Source: a virus. Taken from it: a stretch of DNA of 29,931 bases. Both the position numbers and the translations under genes were made by a program. Below the pieces are notes generated by a model. It was not told the DNA's origin and ran no database searches. It was given only the letters and a program-made list of their open reading frames with translations. Where the stretch lies: positions 1 to 29,931 of IMG/VR virus record IMGVR_UViG_3300017788_001661. One strand, written 5' to 3'. Shown here one piece after another: positions 1-7,966 of this stretch (position 1 is the stretch's first letter; each line of letters opens with the position of its first letter).

Positions 1-2301
1 CATGACTTCCTAGATATTGGCACTGGCGGATACAATGCCACAAACTATCCCAGCAAAATCTATGGCAGGGGCGGTATACCAATACAAAGTCAAGAAACTG
101 TGGAACGTACACAAGGGCGTGTGTTCTGGATATCAACAGATCAAAACGGTTTTTTCCGTGTAGGTCGATTCTTCACAGTTGACCAAGGCACTGGGCGAGT
201 CAGCTTCTCTGCCAGTATTGCATTGACAAACTTAGACGGACTTGGATTTAAGACCGGCAGAGAAGTACGTGAGTTCAGTGACGACACTGAATTCATCGAC
301 GGCGCAGATGATGCCGTACCAACAGAAAATGCTGTACAGACTTATATAGACAGACGTCTAGGAATGAGTCGAGATAACACACCACTAGCCAGTTTGGGTC
401 TTGCAGCTATCGGTCCAGGATACATGGATCGTGCTGGTATATTGCCAGCCACAGCTGATTTAGACATCGGTGGTAATAGACTAAAAAATATTGCAGCGCC
501 ATTATCTAGCAGTGATGCTACAAATAAACTTTACGTTGATAATCTAGTAGCTGATTTTGACAGTCTAGCAGCCATGAGAGATGTAGCTACTTTTGATCCC
601 GATCCTGCAGACATATTGGCGTTTACTGGCGCTAGTGGCGCTGCGGTCAGTGCTACTATTGTAGGCGATATCGCGGCAACATTTACTAGTGCTAACACTA
701 CTACTTTGTCAATAAGCATTACCGGGATTACACAACTCGATGTTAATTCAGGTATCGTAGTTGCTAGTGCAGTAGGATTCCCTCAACAGGGTTATATCAG
801 AATAGATGAAGAAATTTTCTACTACAACAGTGTGACCACAGGCGGTGGCATAGAAAGATTTGATGGCATAGTTCGTGTAAGTCTACTAACTGGCACAAGA
901 TTTGACGGTCAGATCGGTGGTGACAGTACACCAACACACGTGCCTGCTACACATACTTCTGGTGCTTCAGTTATAGGACTCAGTGGTGCTAGATTAGATT
1001 ATCAAATAGTGCCACAGGCTATTATTAATGCAGACGTTAATAATAATGCTGCCATAGCACAGAGTAAATTGGCAATGAATTTAGCCGTGACCAGTGCCAC
1101 TGCTCCAGCAGGTACTGCGGCAGCAAAACAAGCAGCCAGCGGATTGTCAAGTTTTGACAGTGCTAATTTTGAAATCACCGATGGTTGGGTAGGTATTAAA
1201 AACGGTGGTGTCAGCAGAGAGGAAATGGCCAATATAGACGACAAGGCCATATTAGGAAACTTTACTGGTGGTGCAACTTATCCAAGACAAGTCACAAGTC
1301 AAAGTATTGTTGAAGAAGGTTTAAGAACAGCCTTTGCCACTACAGGCGCTGTGACTATTAGTACTGTAACTGGTACTGCACCAAACAACACTAACACTTA
1401 TACTGTCGTACCAATAACCACAACCGGTGGAAACGACAGCCTAGTTAGAACCGACGGTAGCGGTAATATCGATGTTAAACAGTTAAGAGTAGACGGTTAT
1501 AGAATCATTGATACCAGTGGTGTTACTGTGGAATTTTATAATCCTAGAGCAACCGGAGTCCCATACGCTTTTATGACTTCTTTTGGAAATGATGTTACCG
1601 GAACTACAACTATAAGAAATAATTTAAATATCGATAATTCAACTGATATATCTAATAATTTGACTGTCACTGGCACGTCGAGATTGACCGGTGAAGTGAC
1701 AGCTACATCAATTACTACAGGTAGTGCTGCTGGTGCAGGATCGTTAACTGGCTCTTGGACTTTACAAGGGGCTAGCAAACTATCTTTACAAGCCAGTGGT
1801 CAAATAGATGCCACAGCTGGCATCGTTTATGTAGATGATATAAGAGCAGGCGCTGCAGAAAGTGCCAGCGGTATAATTCGTGGACAATGGACGTTAGGAG
1901 CCAGCAGCACATTACAGGCCACATATGCTGACTTAGCGGAATGGTATACCAGTGACGATGAATACGAACCAGGCACTGTGGTAGTATTTGGCGGTGATGC
2001 CGAAGTGACTACAACCAAGTTCACTGGTGACAGCAGAGTTGCTGGTGTAGTAAGCACAAACCCAGCTTACATAATGAACGTGGGTTGCGAAGGTACAAGA
2101 GTCTGCGTGGCTCTACAAGGTCGTGTGCCAGTAAAAGTAGTTGGTGTGATCAAGAAAGGTGATTTGATCACAACCAGTGCTACCGCAGGATACGCTTGTA
2201 AAGCTATGAATCCGCAAGTAGGTACTATTATTGGTAAAGCAATAGCAGATAAATTAGACCCAGGTAAGGGTATCGTTGAAGTGGCAGTGGGGAGACTATA
2301 A
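1..2301 (+). CDS. Tail-fibre-like virion protein, 5' end outside the window
   Basis: The frame is open from base 1 to the TAA at 2299-2301, giving 766 visible residues. The true start therefore lies upstream, and the GTG at 100 is an internal codon. The N-terminal part is rich in Gly, Thr and Ser with beta-repeat character. A central segment has the phrase ATNKLYVDNLV, common in phage tail fibres. The C-terminal ~130 residues (YADLAEWYTSDDEYEPGTVV, then GRVPVKVVG) resemble a compact domain that ends many T4-like marine phage fibre or adhesin proteins. Such proteins sit on the virion and usually contact the host surface. The next gene starts in the stop codon (TAATG), so the two are translationally linked. 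I infer a tail fibre or other distal structural protein; the exact T4 equivalent is unclear. Confidence 0.75.
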   Translation, partial: HDFLDIGTGGYNATNYPSKIYGRGGIPIQSQETVERTQGRVFWISTDQNGFFRVGRFFTVDQGTGRVSFSASIALTNLDGLGFKTGREVREFSDDTEFIDGADDAVPTENAVQTYIDRRLGMSRDNTPLASLGLAAIGPGYMDRAGILPATADLDIGGNRLKNIAAPLSSSDATNKLYVDNLVADFDSLAAMRDVATFDPDPADILAFTGASGAAVSATIVGDIAATFTSANTTTLSISITGITQLDVNSGIVVASAVGFPQQGYIRIDEEIFYYNSVTTGGGIERFDGIVRVSLLTGTRFDGQIGGDSTPTHVPATHTSGASVIGLSGARLDYQIVPQAIINADVNNNAAIAQSKLAMNLAVTSATAPAGTAAAKQAASGLSSFDSANFEITDGWVGIKNGGVSREEMANIDDKAILGNFTGGATYPRQVTSQSIVEEGLRTAFATTGAVTISTVTGTAPNNTNTYTVVPITTTGGNDSLVRTDGSGNIDVKQLRVDGYRIIDTSGVTVEFYNPRATGVPYAFMTSFGNDVTGTTTIRNNLNIDNSTDISNNLTVTGTSRLTGEVTATSITTGSAAGAGSLTGSWTLQGASKLSLQASGQIDATAGIVYVDDIRAGAAESASGIIRGQWTLGASSTLQATYADLAEWYTSDDEYEPGTVVVFGGDAEVTTTKFTGDSRVAGVVSTNPAYIMNVGCEGTRVCVALQGRVPVKVVGVIKKGDLITTSATAGYACKAMNPQVGTIIGKAIADKLDPGKGIVEVAVGRL

Positions 2302-2684
2302 TGGCAAGACAAATAATTAATCTCGGCACTGCCGATCGAGGCAACGGAGATCCTATACGCACAGCATTTAGTAAAATAAATAATAATTTTGCAGAACTAT
2401 ATGCAATATTATCAGGAGGTAGTGGCGCCAATATTATAGAAACTGATATTAAAGGCAGTGTATTTGCTGATGACAGCACAATGATTGTAGACGGGGTCAA
2501 CGGTGTACTACATGGTAGATTAGTTGGAGACGTAGAAGGATCTGTATTTGCTGATGATAGTACGTTGTTAGTTGATGGTATTAATGGTATAATCCCAGGT
2601 TACGTAAGTACAGCAACTTTAAAATCGATTGTATCGGCTAGCACAGATTTTGCAAATTTTCAAACAAGAATAGCTGCTCTATAA
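2301..2684 (+). CDS. Small virion protein with GSVFADDS repeats
   Basis: 127 residues, starting at the ATG that overlaps the previous stop. Residues 5-34 (INLGTADRGNGDPIRTAFSK and the following NNNFAELY) form a short module that recurs at the N-termini of the genes at 2714 and, more loosely, 7105. Residues 52-72 and 80-100 are two copies of a repeat (GSVFADDST, then VDGxNGxxxG) spaced 28 residues apart. The same module occurs once in the 3199 gene. These modules are typical of appendage proteins in T4-like marine phages. No enzymatic motif is visible. The position inside the fibre cluster supports a structural or fibre-assembly role, but the precise function is unknown. Confidence 0.7.
   Translation: MARQIINLGTADRGNGDPIRTAFSKINNNFAELYAILSGGSGANIIETDIKGSVFADDSTMIVDGVNGVLHGRLVGDVEGSVFADDSTLLVDGINGIIPGYVSTATLKSIVSASTDFANFQTRIAAL
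2454..2600 (+). repeat. Tandem coding repeat GSVFADDST-VDGxNG
   Basis: Two copies of a 21-residue unit (2454-2516 and 2538-2600) lie 84 bases apart within the 127-residue gene. A third, diverged copy is at 3916-3978 in the 3199 gene (GSVFADSSEVLVDSVVGVLR). Each copy is preceded by a short stretch ending in G-D-V-x-G or a similar turn. The protein sequence is conserved better than the DNA, so this is a selected structural module rather than a recent duplication. It is probably a beta-repeat of a fibre shaft. Confidence 0.75.
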
Positions 2685-2686
2685 TT

Positions 2687-2694
2687 GGTAAATA
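2687..2694 (+). promoter_or_regulatory. Weak T4-type late promoter box
   Basis: GGTAAATA lies 19 bases before the ATG at 2714, in the 29-base gap after the previous stop. It differs from the GATAAATA box found elsewhere in the window by one base. T4-like phages use a single -10-type box of this kind (TATAAATA in T4, NATAAATA in cyanophages) with phage gp55/gp33/gp45 factors. The deviation makes this a weaker assignment. Confidence 0.45.
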
Positions 2695-2713
2695 CTAGAA
2701 CAGAGAAAAAAAT

Positions 2714-3181
2714 ATGCCCATTCAAACAATTAACATAGGAAATTACTCAAATGACGGTACCGGAGACGATCTCCGTACGGCTTTTGAAAAAGTCAATGCT
2801 AATTTCAGCCTGTTAAACACGCAGGACACAACCGCAGCCAGTAATTTAGGTGCTGGACAAGGCGTGTTTGCACAAAAATCAGGATCTACGCTACAGTTCA
2901 AATCACTGGCAGCTGGTGCTAATATTACACTTACATCAAATGGCACCACAATTACTATTGCTGGATCAGGAAATTTACAAACTGAAACAACACCTACATT
3001 GGGTGGAAATTTAAACATGAATGGTTTCAACATTTTTGGTGGCGGCAACGTTACAGTCAATAACATAGAATCCTTGATCTATGGCATCGATATCAGGACA
3101 TTGATAGGAGCCAGCGGAGATTTAGATTTTGGAACGTTCACCGCTCCCGGAACAGCTAACATAGATTTTGGAACATTCTAA
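2714..3181 (+). CDS. Fibre-type virion protein
   Basis: 155 residues. Residues 5-31 (INIGNYSNDGTGDDLRTAFE, then KVNANF) are a second copy of the N-terminal module of the 2301 gene. Next comes a Gly/Thr/Asn-rich region with TTPTLGGNLNMNGFNI, a phrase common in short phage fibre repeats. The C-terminus is built on two DFGTF motifs (LDFGTF and IDFGTF). A late-promoter-like box precedes it. No catalytic motif is seen. It is probably a small structural fibre subunit; the partner is unknown. Confidence 0.7.
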   Translation: MPIQTINIGNYSNDGTGDDLRTAFEKVNANFSLLNTQDTTAASNLGAGQGVFAQKSGSTLQFKSLAAGANITLTSNGTTITIAGSGNLQTETTPTLGGNLNMNGFNIFGGGNVTVNNIESLIYGIDIRTLIGASGDLDFGTFTAPGTANIDFGTF

Positions 3182-3198
3182 GGAATTTAGGAGACATC

Positions 3199-4698
3199 AT
3201 GGCATTACAGATTAGACGAGGTACTGATGCACAAAGATTAGCACTGAGCGGTGTTAATTTACCTGTGGTAGGTGAGCCTCTTTTTACAACAGATACAAAA
3301 AAACTATTCATAGGTGATGGCTCTACAGCAGGCGGCGTGGCGTTAGGCTACTATGGTAGTATCGTAGTATCAGGACAAGGCACACTGTCGGCAGCTAACA
3401 ATACTGATGTATTGACTGTGGTAGCTGGATCTAATATTGACATCACAACAGATCCTGCCACCGACACAATGACTATCAGCGCAGCGGCCACCTTTACTGA
3501 ACTTAAAAATGAAAGCATAAGAATATTTCAAAATAATATCGTAGGCTTAAACAGCAACGAAGACATTGTGATAAATCCCAGCGGAACTGGCAAAGTCGAT
3601 GTTGTAGGCAATTTAAACGTCAGTGGCACTATTACTGGTAATGTCACAGGAAATTTAAATGGTGTTGCAAGTTCCGTTACTAGCCAAGCAAACTCTGCTA
3701 CCATCACAGCATCTAGTACAAATACAGCCAATCAAATTGTGTTAAGGGATGCCAGTGGTAATTTTTCTGCAGGAATCGTATCAGCAATTGGTATTCAGAC
3801 TGACGGTATTACCATAGGAGTAGGCGGTAACATAAACGGCCAAGGATCCACTATAGGCAACTTTTCTACTATCAGTGCCACAACATTTAATGGCGTACTT
3901 GATGGAGATGTAACTGGATCAGTGTTTGCCGACAGTTCAGAAGTATTAGTAGATTCGGTTGTCGGCGTATTACGAGGCACACACATCGGAACATTGATAA
4001 CAGACAAGATCAGTATTATTGATGACACTATTAGGACATTATCGTCAAACGAAGATCTAGTTATCGATCTTTCAGGGACTGGAGTTTTAATTGTTAGAAC
4101 TGATATTAGGGCGACAAGAATTGAACTTTATCAAGATGTTACAAAATCAGGAATAACAGTTGCGAACTCTACAGCAGATAATATCAATCTTATTATCAAT
4201 AATACATACGAATCATCATCAACATCGGCATCTTTTGTGACAGACCCCGATGGATTTTCTGGTCCACAAATTGGCTCTTCTGTCGTATTTTTACGTGCCA
4301 AAGGTAATAATGTCTTGGACCCACAATCAGTAACAACCAATGACGAAATTGCAACTTTAGATTTTAACGGGTTCTATCGACCAGATTCAAGTTTTTATTC
4401 GGCAGCGAAATTACGTGCAGTCGTAGACGGTGCACCTGGAAGTTCTATTGTTCCAGGACGTATTGAATTTTTGGCTTCAGATCCCAACGGTTCCAATGCT
4501 GTTAGACTAACTGTGAGTTCAGCAGCAGTGACCGCTGCAGTTCCATTTAAACTGCCTGTATTAGCGAATGATGCAGCACGTACTACATTGGTTCCGACGC
4601 CATCTCAAGGTATGATTATTTTCATGCAATCCGGAACTGCTCCTGCGGCCACAAACCAAGCACAGATATTTGATGGGACCAGCTGGATCAATTTATAA
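3199..4698 (+). CDS. Tail-fibre protein with Mtd-like N-terminal domain
   Basis: 499 residues, with a clear ribosome binding site (TTTAGGAG) 9 bases before the ATG. Residues 1-45 (LQIRRGTDAQRLAL, then GEPLFTTDTKKLFIGDGSTA) match the N-terminal motif of phage tropism-determinant and fibre proteins (Mtd_N-type). The middle holds beta-rich repeats, including two segments built on L-x-S-N-E-D-[IL]-V-I, and one GSVFADSS module. The C-terminus (IFMQSGTAPAATNQAQIFDG) resembles fibre tip ends. It probably forms part of a tail appendage. The family match is by eye; an exact homologue is not claimed. Confidence 0.75.
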   Translation: MALQIRRGTDAQRLALSGVNLPVVGEPLFTTDTKKLFIGDGSTAGGVALGYYGSIVVSGQGTLSAANNTDVLTVVAGSNIDITTDPATDTMTISAAATFTELKNESIRIFQNNIVGLNSNEDIVINPSGTGKVDVVGNLNVSGTITGNVTGNLNGVASSVTSQANSATITASSTNTANQIVLRDASGNFSAGIVSAIGIQTDGITIGVGGNINGQGSTIGNFSTISATTFNGVLDGDVTGSVFADSSEVLVDSVVGVLRGTHIGTLITDKISIIDDTIRTLSSNEDLVIDLSGTGVLIVRTDIRATRIELYQDVTKSGITVANSTADNINLIINNTYESSSTSASFVTDPDGFSGPQIGSSVVFLRAKGNNVLDPQSVTTNDEIATLDFNGFYRPDSSFYSAAKLRAVVDGAPGSSIVPGRIEFLASDPNGSNAVRLTVSSAAVTAAVPFKLPVLANDAARTTLVPTPSQGMIIFMQSGTAPAATNQAQIFDGTSWINL

Positions 4699-4705
4699 TA
4701 TCATC

Positions 4706-4728
4706 CCTTGATAAATACTCTATCAAGG
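4706..4728 (+). promoter_or_regulatory. Hairpin spanning late promoter and hiding the RBS
   Basis: CCTTGATA (4706-4713) and TATCAAGG (4721-4728) are perfectly complementary with a 7-base loop. The right arm contains most of the AAGGA ribosome binding site (4725-4729) of the gene at 4736. The left arm overlaps the late promoter box at 4710-4717. A transcript started from that promoter would begin around 4723-4726 and lack the left arm. Only read-through RNA could fold it and hide the site. T4 gene e is a known precedent for this arrangement. Confidence 0.6.
4710..4717 (+). promoter_or_regulatory. T4-type late promoter (GATAAATA)
   Basis: A full GATAAATA box sits 18 bases before the ATG at 4736, in the 37-base intergenic gap. 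It matches the NATAAATA late consensus of T4-like marine phages. No -35 element is needed by that system. It is expected to drive the 790-residue structural gene and the genes downstream to 7957. Confidence 0.75.
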
Positions 4729-4735
4729 ATTAGAT

Positions 4736-7108
4736 ATGCTAAACATCTGGACCCAAAAATCGGGGTATTCTTTCGGAACAATAGAAGAAAGCACGGCGCA
4801 ATCTATATCTTTGCCTGTGACTTATGAAAATACCTTTGATGATTCATCATCAGTGACTTTTAGAATAATCAGCGGACAATTGCCCCCAGGTCTTAGGTTG
4901 TCTGGTGATAGAATTATAGGTACTGCTTTCGAAGTTCCAAGAATCACAGAATTTGATTTCTGCATCAGAGCTAGTTATAACAGCGAAATATCAGATCGAA
5001 CATTTAAGATCACAGTAGATGGATTAGATGAACCTGAATTTTTGACCGAATCTGGATTATTGCCCGTTGGGTCAAATCTCGCATACTTTGTATTAGACTC
5101 AAGTTTTATAGATTTCCAGATAGACGTCATAGACTTTGACACTGCCAGTGGTCAAAGTCTAAACTATTTTATATCCAGCGGTGACGGTGAACTGCCACCA
5201 GGTCTTACATTGACTGAGGATGGAAGGATAACTGGATTCATAGACCCTATACCTGTCATACCCATAGATGCCAGCGATGGAAGCTATAGTGCCGATCTCT
5301 ATGATCAATTTGGCTACGACTATGGATCCAGACCAGATAACGGCTATGACAGCTACATCTACGACAGTGTATTTTTTGATTTTTTCCTTCCGGTAAAATC
5401 ACCTAGAAAACTAAACAGAAATTATGAATTCATCGTCAGCGTCAGCGACAGCGATGTAGTTGCAAAAAGACAATTTAAAATATACGTAGTCGGGGATGAT
5501 TTCCTACGTGCAGATAACACCCTAGTCAGTGCAGGTAATGGAGTTTTTACTGTAGATGGCACATACCTAAGATCACCTATATGGATAACACCACCTGATT
5601 TAGGCATATACAGAGCCAATAATTACGTTACTATATTTTTAGATACCTACGATGCTCAAGTTTTAGGACCTGTAATATACAGTTTGGACACTGTTAATCC
5701 AGATGGCAGCGCTAGTGTTTTGCCACCAGATCTACAATTTGATGTATCCAACGGTGAAGTGTTTGGCGTAGTGCCTTATCAACCGGCAGTGACCAAGACC
5801 TATCGATTTACTGTAACTGCCACTAGATTCGGTGAAGATTTAGAAACTGCATCATCTAAAAGAACATTCACTATCAAGACATTGGGTGAAGTAGACAGCG
5901 TCATGTCTTGGTTATCTCCCAAAAATCTCGGCAACATCGATGCCAACTTTATTAGCACCTTAAAAGTAGAAGCATCAAGCACTATTGTTGAATCAGGATT
6001 ACTTTACACAATTATTTCCGGAACATTGCCTCCAGGATTAACTTTGCAGCTCAACGGTGAGATCACAGGCAAAGTAAATCAGTTTGGTGATCTCAATGCT
6101 CCTGGTGTGACTACTTTCAGTGACGGTGTTTTTGTCAGCCAAACTTTTGATGGTGGAACTACCACAGTGGACCGTGCTTATAAATTTATCGTAAGAGCTA
6201 GAGATCAATTTGAATACAGTTTTATAGACAGAGAATTTTCCATAACTGTATCAACTCCTAATGATAGACTTTATAGTAATATCACTGCAAGAACATTTAT
6301 GCCACAGGCTAAAAGAAATCTCTTCTACGAATTTATCGACGATAATACAATTTTTACACCTGCCAATATATACAGACCCAATGATGCAAATTTCGGTATA
6401 CAGAGAGAATTAAAATCTACGATATTTTCAGGTATCGAAACTAAAACTGCTGCCGAGGTGGTTGCTGCTATCGGGTTAAATCATAAGAAAAAACGATTTA
6501 TCTTCGGGGAAGTTAAATCCGCAAAAGCAAAAATTCCAGGCACTAACACAGTAGTCTACGAAGTGATCTATGTAGAGCTCATAGATCCATTAGAAAAAGA
6601 TGGGCGTAGTCTGCCACAAACTATCAAACTCAGTAGCGATCCTAAAAAAATAACTGTTGATGCCAGCAATTCGACATGGGATGGCCGAGAAAGATTAGAT
6701 AGATTAAACAGAACAGAACCATTTCAACCAAGACCTAATGATATAATTACCGTAGATCAAAGTAACCTATTAATCAGTGATCCGAACTCTGTTAATAGAT
6801 ATCCTGCCAGTATTAGCATTTGGAGGCAAAGGATTGAAAGCATAGGACAAAGAGAACGCAACTACATGCCTCTTTGGATGCGAAGTATTCAAGACGATTC
6901 TAAACAAGAACTAGGATTTATATTGGCCGCACCTATTGCATACTGCAAACCAGGAACCAGTTCTGATCTACTTTTAAACATCAAATTCAGCGGATTTGAT
7001 TTTAAAAATCTAGATTACGTCGTAGATAGATATACCATAGATTCCGTCATAGGTTTTGGCAGCGATAAATATCTTGTATTTCAAAATGATAAGGTAACAA
7101 TAACATGA
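4736..7108 (+). CDS. Large virion protein with Ig-like (He_PIG-type) repeats
   Basis: 790 residues. Three segments carry the signature of putative Ig (cadherin-like) domains, with LPPGL followed about 8 residues later by G-x-I-x-G: near residue 49 (QLPPGLRLSGDRIIG), near 153 (ELPPGLTLTEDGRITG) and near 431 (TLPPGLTLQLNGEITG). Strand motifs such as YKFIVRARDQ and REFSITV surround them. The last ~250 residues lack this pattern and are richer in charged residues. Such domains are common in phage surface and tail proteins, where they bind glycans or other virion parts. A late promoter lies upstream, and the next gene overlaps by ATGA. I infer a tail or baseplate-associated structural protein. Confidence 0.75.
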   Translation: MLNIWTQKSGYSFGTIEESTAQSISLPVTYENTFDDSSSVTFRIISGQLPPGLRLSGDRIIGTAFEVPRITEFDFCIRASYNSEISDRTFKITVDGLDEPEFLTESGLLPVGSNLAYFVLDSSFIDFQIDVIDFDTASGQSLNYFISSGDGELPPGLTLTEDGRITGFIDPIPVIPIDASDGSYSADLYDQFGYDYGSRPDNGYDSYIYDSVFFDFFLPVKSPRKLNRNYEFIVSVSDSDVVAKRQFKIYVVGDDFLRADNTLVSAGNGVFTVDGTYLRSPIWITPPDLGIYRANNYVTIFLDTYDAQVLGPVIYSLDTVNPDGSASVLPPDLQFDVSNGEVFGVVPYQPAVTKTYRFTVTATRFGEDLETASSKRTFTIKTLGEVDSVMSWLSPKNLGNIDANFISTLKVEASSTIVESGLLYTIISGTLPPGLTLQLNGEITGKVNQFGDLNAPGVTTFSDGVFVSQTFDGGTTTVDRAYKFIVRARDQFEYSFIDREFSITVSTPNDRLYSNITARTFMPQAKRNLFYEFIDDNTIFTPANIYRPNDANFGIQRELKSTIFSGIETKTAAEVVAAIGLNHKKKRFIFGEVKSAKAKIPGTNTVVYEVIYVELIDPLEKDGRSLPQTIKLSSDPKKITVDASNSTWDGRERLDRLNRTEPFQPRPNDIITVDQSNLLISDPNSVNRYPASISIWRQRIESIGQRERNYMPLWMRSIQDDSKQELGFILAAPIAYCKPGTSSDLLLNIKFSGFDFKNLDYVVDRYTIDSVIGFGSDKYLVFQNDKVTIT
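7064..7071 (+). promoter_or_regulatory. Late promoter inside the end of the upstream gene
   Basis: GATAAATA lies in the last codons of the 790-residue gene, 33 bases before the ATG at 7105. It would give a separate late transcript for the 7105 and 7718 genes. The match is exact, but because it is in coding sequence (GAT AAA TAT) it could be coincidental. Confidence 0.5.
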
Positions 7109-7716
7109 GTTCAATAACTTTTACAAACATCAATGGGGCTTTTCCTGTTGCTGGTCAAGACAACAACAGCCAGGGATTCAGAGATAACTTCACTAATATT
7201 AGAACTGCATTGAGTGTGGCCAAGACTGAGATCACTAATCTCGAAAACAGCACTGCTAAATTAAATGATGACAACAATTTCAACGGAAATATCCTAGAAA
7301 ACGCTGAATATAGACAATTGAACGGCACTGTTAGAAACAACGGTGCTTTTTCTTCATTGGCAAACATCGATCTAAGTCTAGCAAGACTGCATGTGTTTAC
7401 CGTAGATGTGCCTGCGTCAGGTAGTGGTACACTCACTTTTTTAAACTGGGGTGACAATGCACCGTCAGGCAACGAAGTATTTTCTAAAGTTACAGTGCAT
7501 CTTAGAAATAACGCCACAGCTGGCACAAAAATTGTTAACTTTGCCAATTCAATAAGTGGTTCATTTCGAATCGTCAGCGGTGAGTTTACTGCATCAGGCA
7601 CTACCCCTAGACTGACATTTACAACTATCAACGAAGAAAAAGTCTTTGAGGCATGGACTCCCGACGGTGGACAAACTGTATATCTCAAATTATTGGGAAC
7701 ATTTGCAGGATTATAA
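7105..7716 (+). CDS. Virion protein with fibre-type N-terminal module
   Basis: 203 residues, starting at an ATGA overlap with the preceding gene. Residues 7-34 (NINGAFPVAGQDNNSQGFRD, then NFTNIRTAL) are a diverged form of the module seen at the start of the 2301 and 2714 proteins. A predicted helical stretch follows (about 35-60). The C-terminal half is beta-rich (LHVFTVDVPASGSGTLTFLN, KVTVHLRNN). No enzyme motif is present. The context is the end of the fibre cluster, so a small appendage or tail protein is the best reading. Confidence 0.65.
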   Translation: MSSITFTNINGAFPVAGQDNNSQGFRDNFTNIRTALSVAKTEITNLENSTAKLNDDNNFNGNILENAEYRQLNGTVRNNGAFSSLANIDLSLARLHVFTVDVPASGSGTLTFLNWGDNAPSGNEVFSKVTVHLRNNATAGTKIVNFANSISGSFRIVSGEFTASGTTPRLTFTTINEEKVFEAWTPDGGQTVYLKLLGTFAGL

Positions 7717-7717
7717 C

Positions 7718-7957
7718 ATGACAGTGATCAATCCTTTTGTCGATGATATGAGCAATCTTAAAGATGCTGAGATTGAAAATAAGATACAAGATCTCAGCAA
7801 AAAATATTGGATCAGTAGAAATCCAGATATTAGAATGCAGATTGCAAACTTATTGGAGATATACAAACAAGAGCTCAATGTGAGAAGGGCTAAAGCCTGG
7901 GATCAACAATATCAAAAGCGCAACAAAGATCTTGACAATCTCATCCAAGTCAATTAA
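7718..7957 (+). CDS. Small helical protein, probably structural
   Basis: 79 residues. The ATG at 7718 follows the previous stop by one base. An upstream in-frame ATG at 7646 would run 71 bases into the previous gene and is less likely. The sequence is almost wholly alpha-helical, with charged and Gln residues (KYWISRNPDIRMQIANLLE). No motif gives a function. Its stop codon (7955-7957) forms part of the -10 box of the early promoter for the next gene, so it ends the late structural block. Confidence 0.7.
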   Translation: MTVINPFVDDMSNLKDAEIENKIQDLSKKYWISRNPDIRMQIANLLEIYKQELNVRRAKAWDQQYQKRNKDLDNLIQVN

Positions 7958-7960
7958 AAT
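7932..7960 (+). promoter_or_regulatory. Sigma70-type early promoter, start codon at predicted +1
   Basis: TTGACA (7932-7937), a 17-base spacer and TAAAAT (7955-7960) give a near-consensus promoter. The ATG at 7967 begins 7 bases after the last base of the -10 box, where transcription should start, and no Shine-Dalgarno sequence precedes it. The mRNA would be leaderless. The -10 box overlaps the TAA stop of the preceding gene. Confidence 0.65.
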
Positions 7961-7966
7961 ACTTGG

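Noticed and set aside
100-102. GTG at 100 as the true start of the first gene
   Set aside because: The frame is open from base 1 with fibre-like sequence before it (DFLDIGTGGYNATNYPSK) and no ribosome binding site precedes the GTG.
1622-1629. TTTAAATA inside the first gene as a late promoter
   Set aside because: It is far from any gene start and differs from the GATAAATA form; likely chance in AT-rich coding sequence. The same applies to GATAAATT near 28973.
7155-7688. 177-codon minus-strand frame opposite the 7105 gene
   Set aside because: It lies wholly inside a + strand gene with recognisable fibre modules and ribosomal linkage, has no homology I recognise and no promoter. It is a coding shadow.
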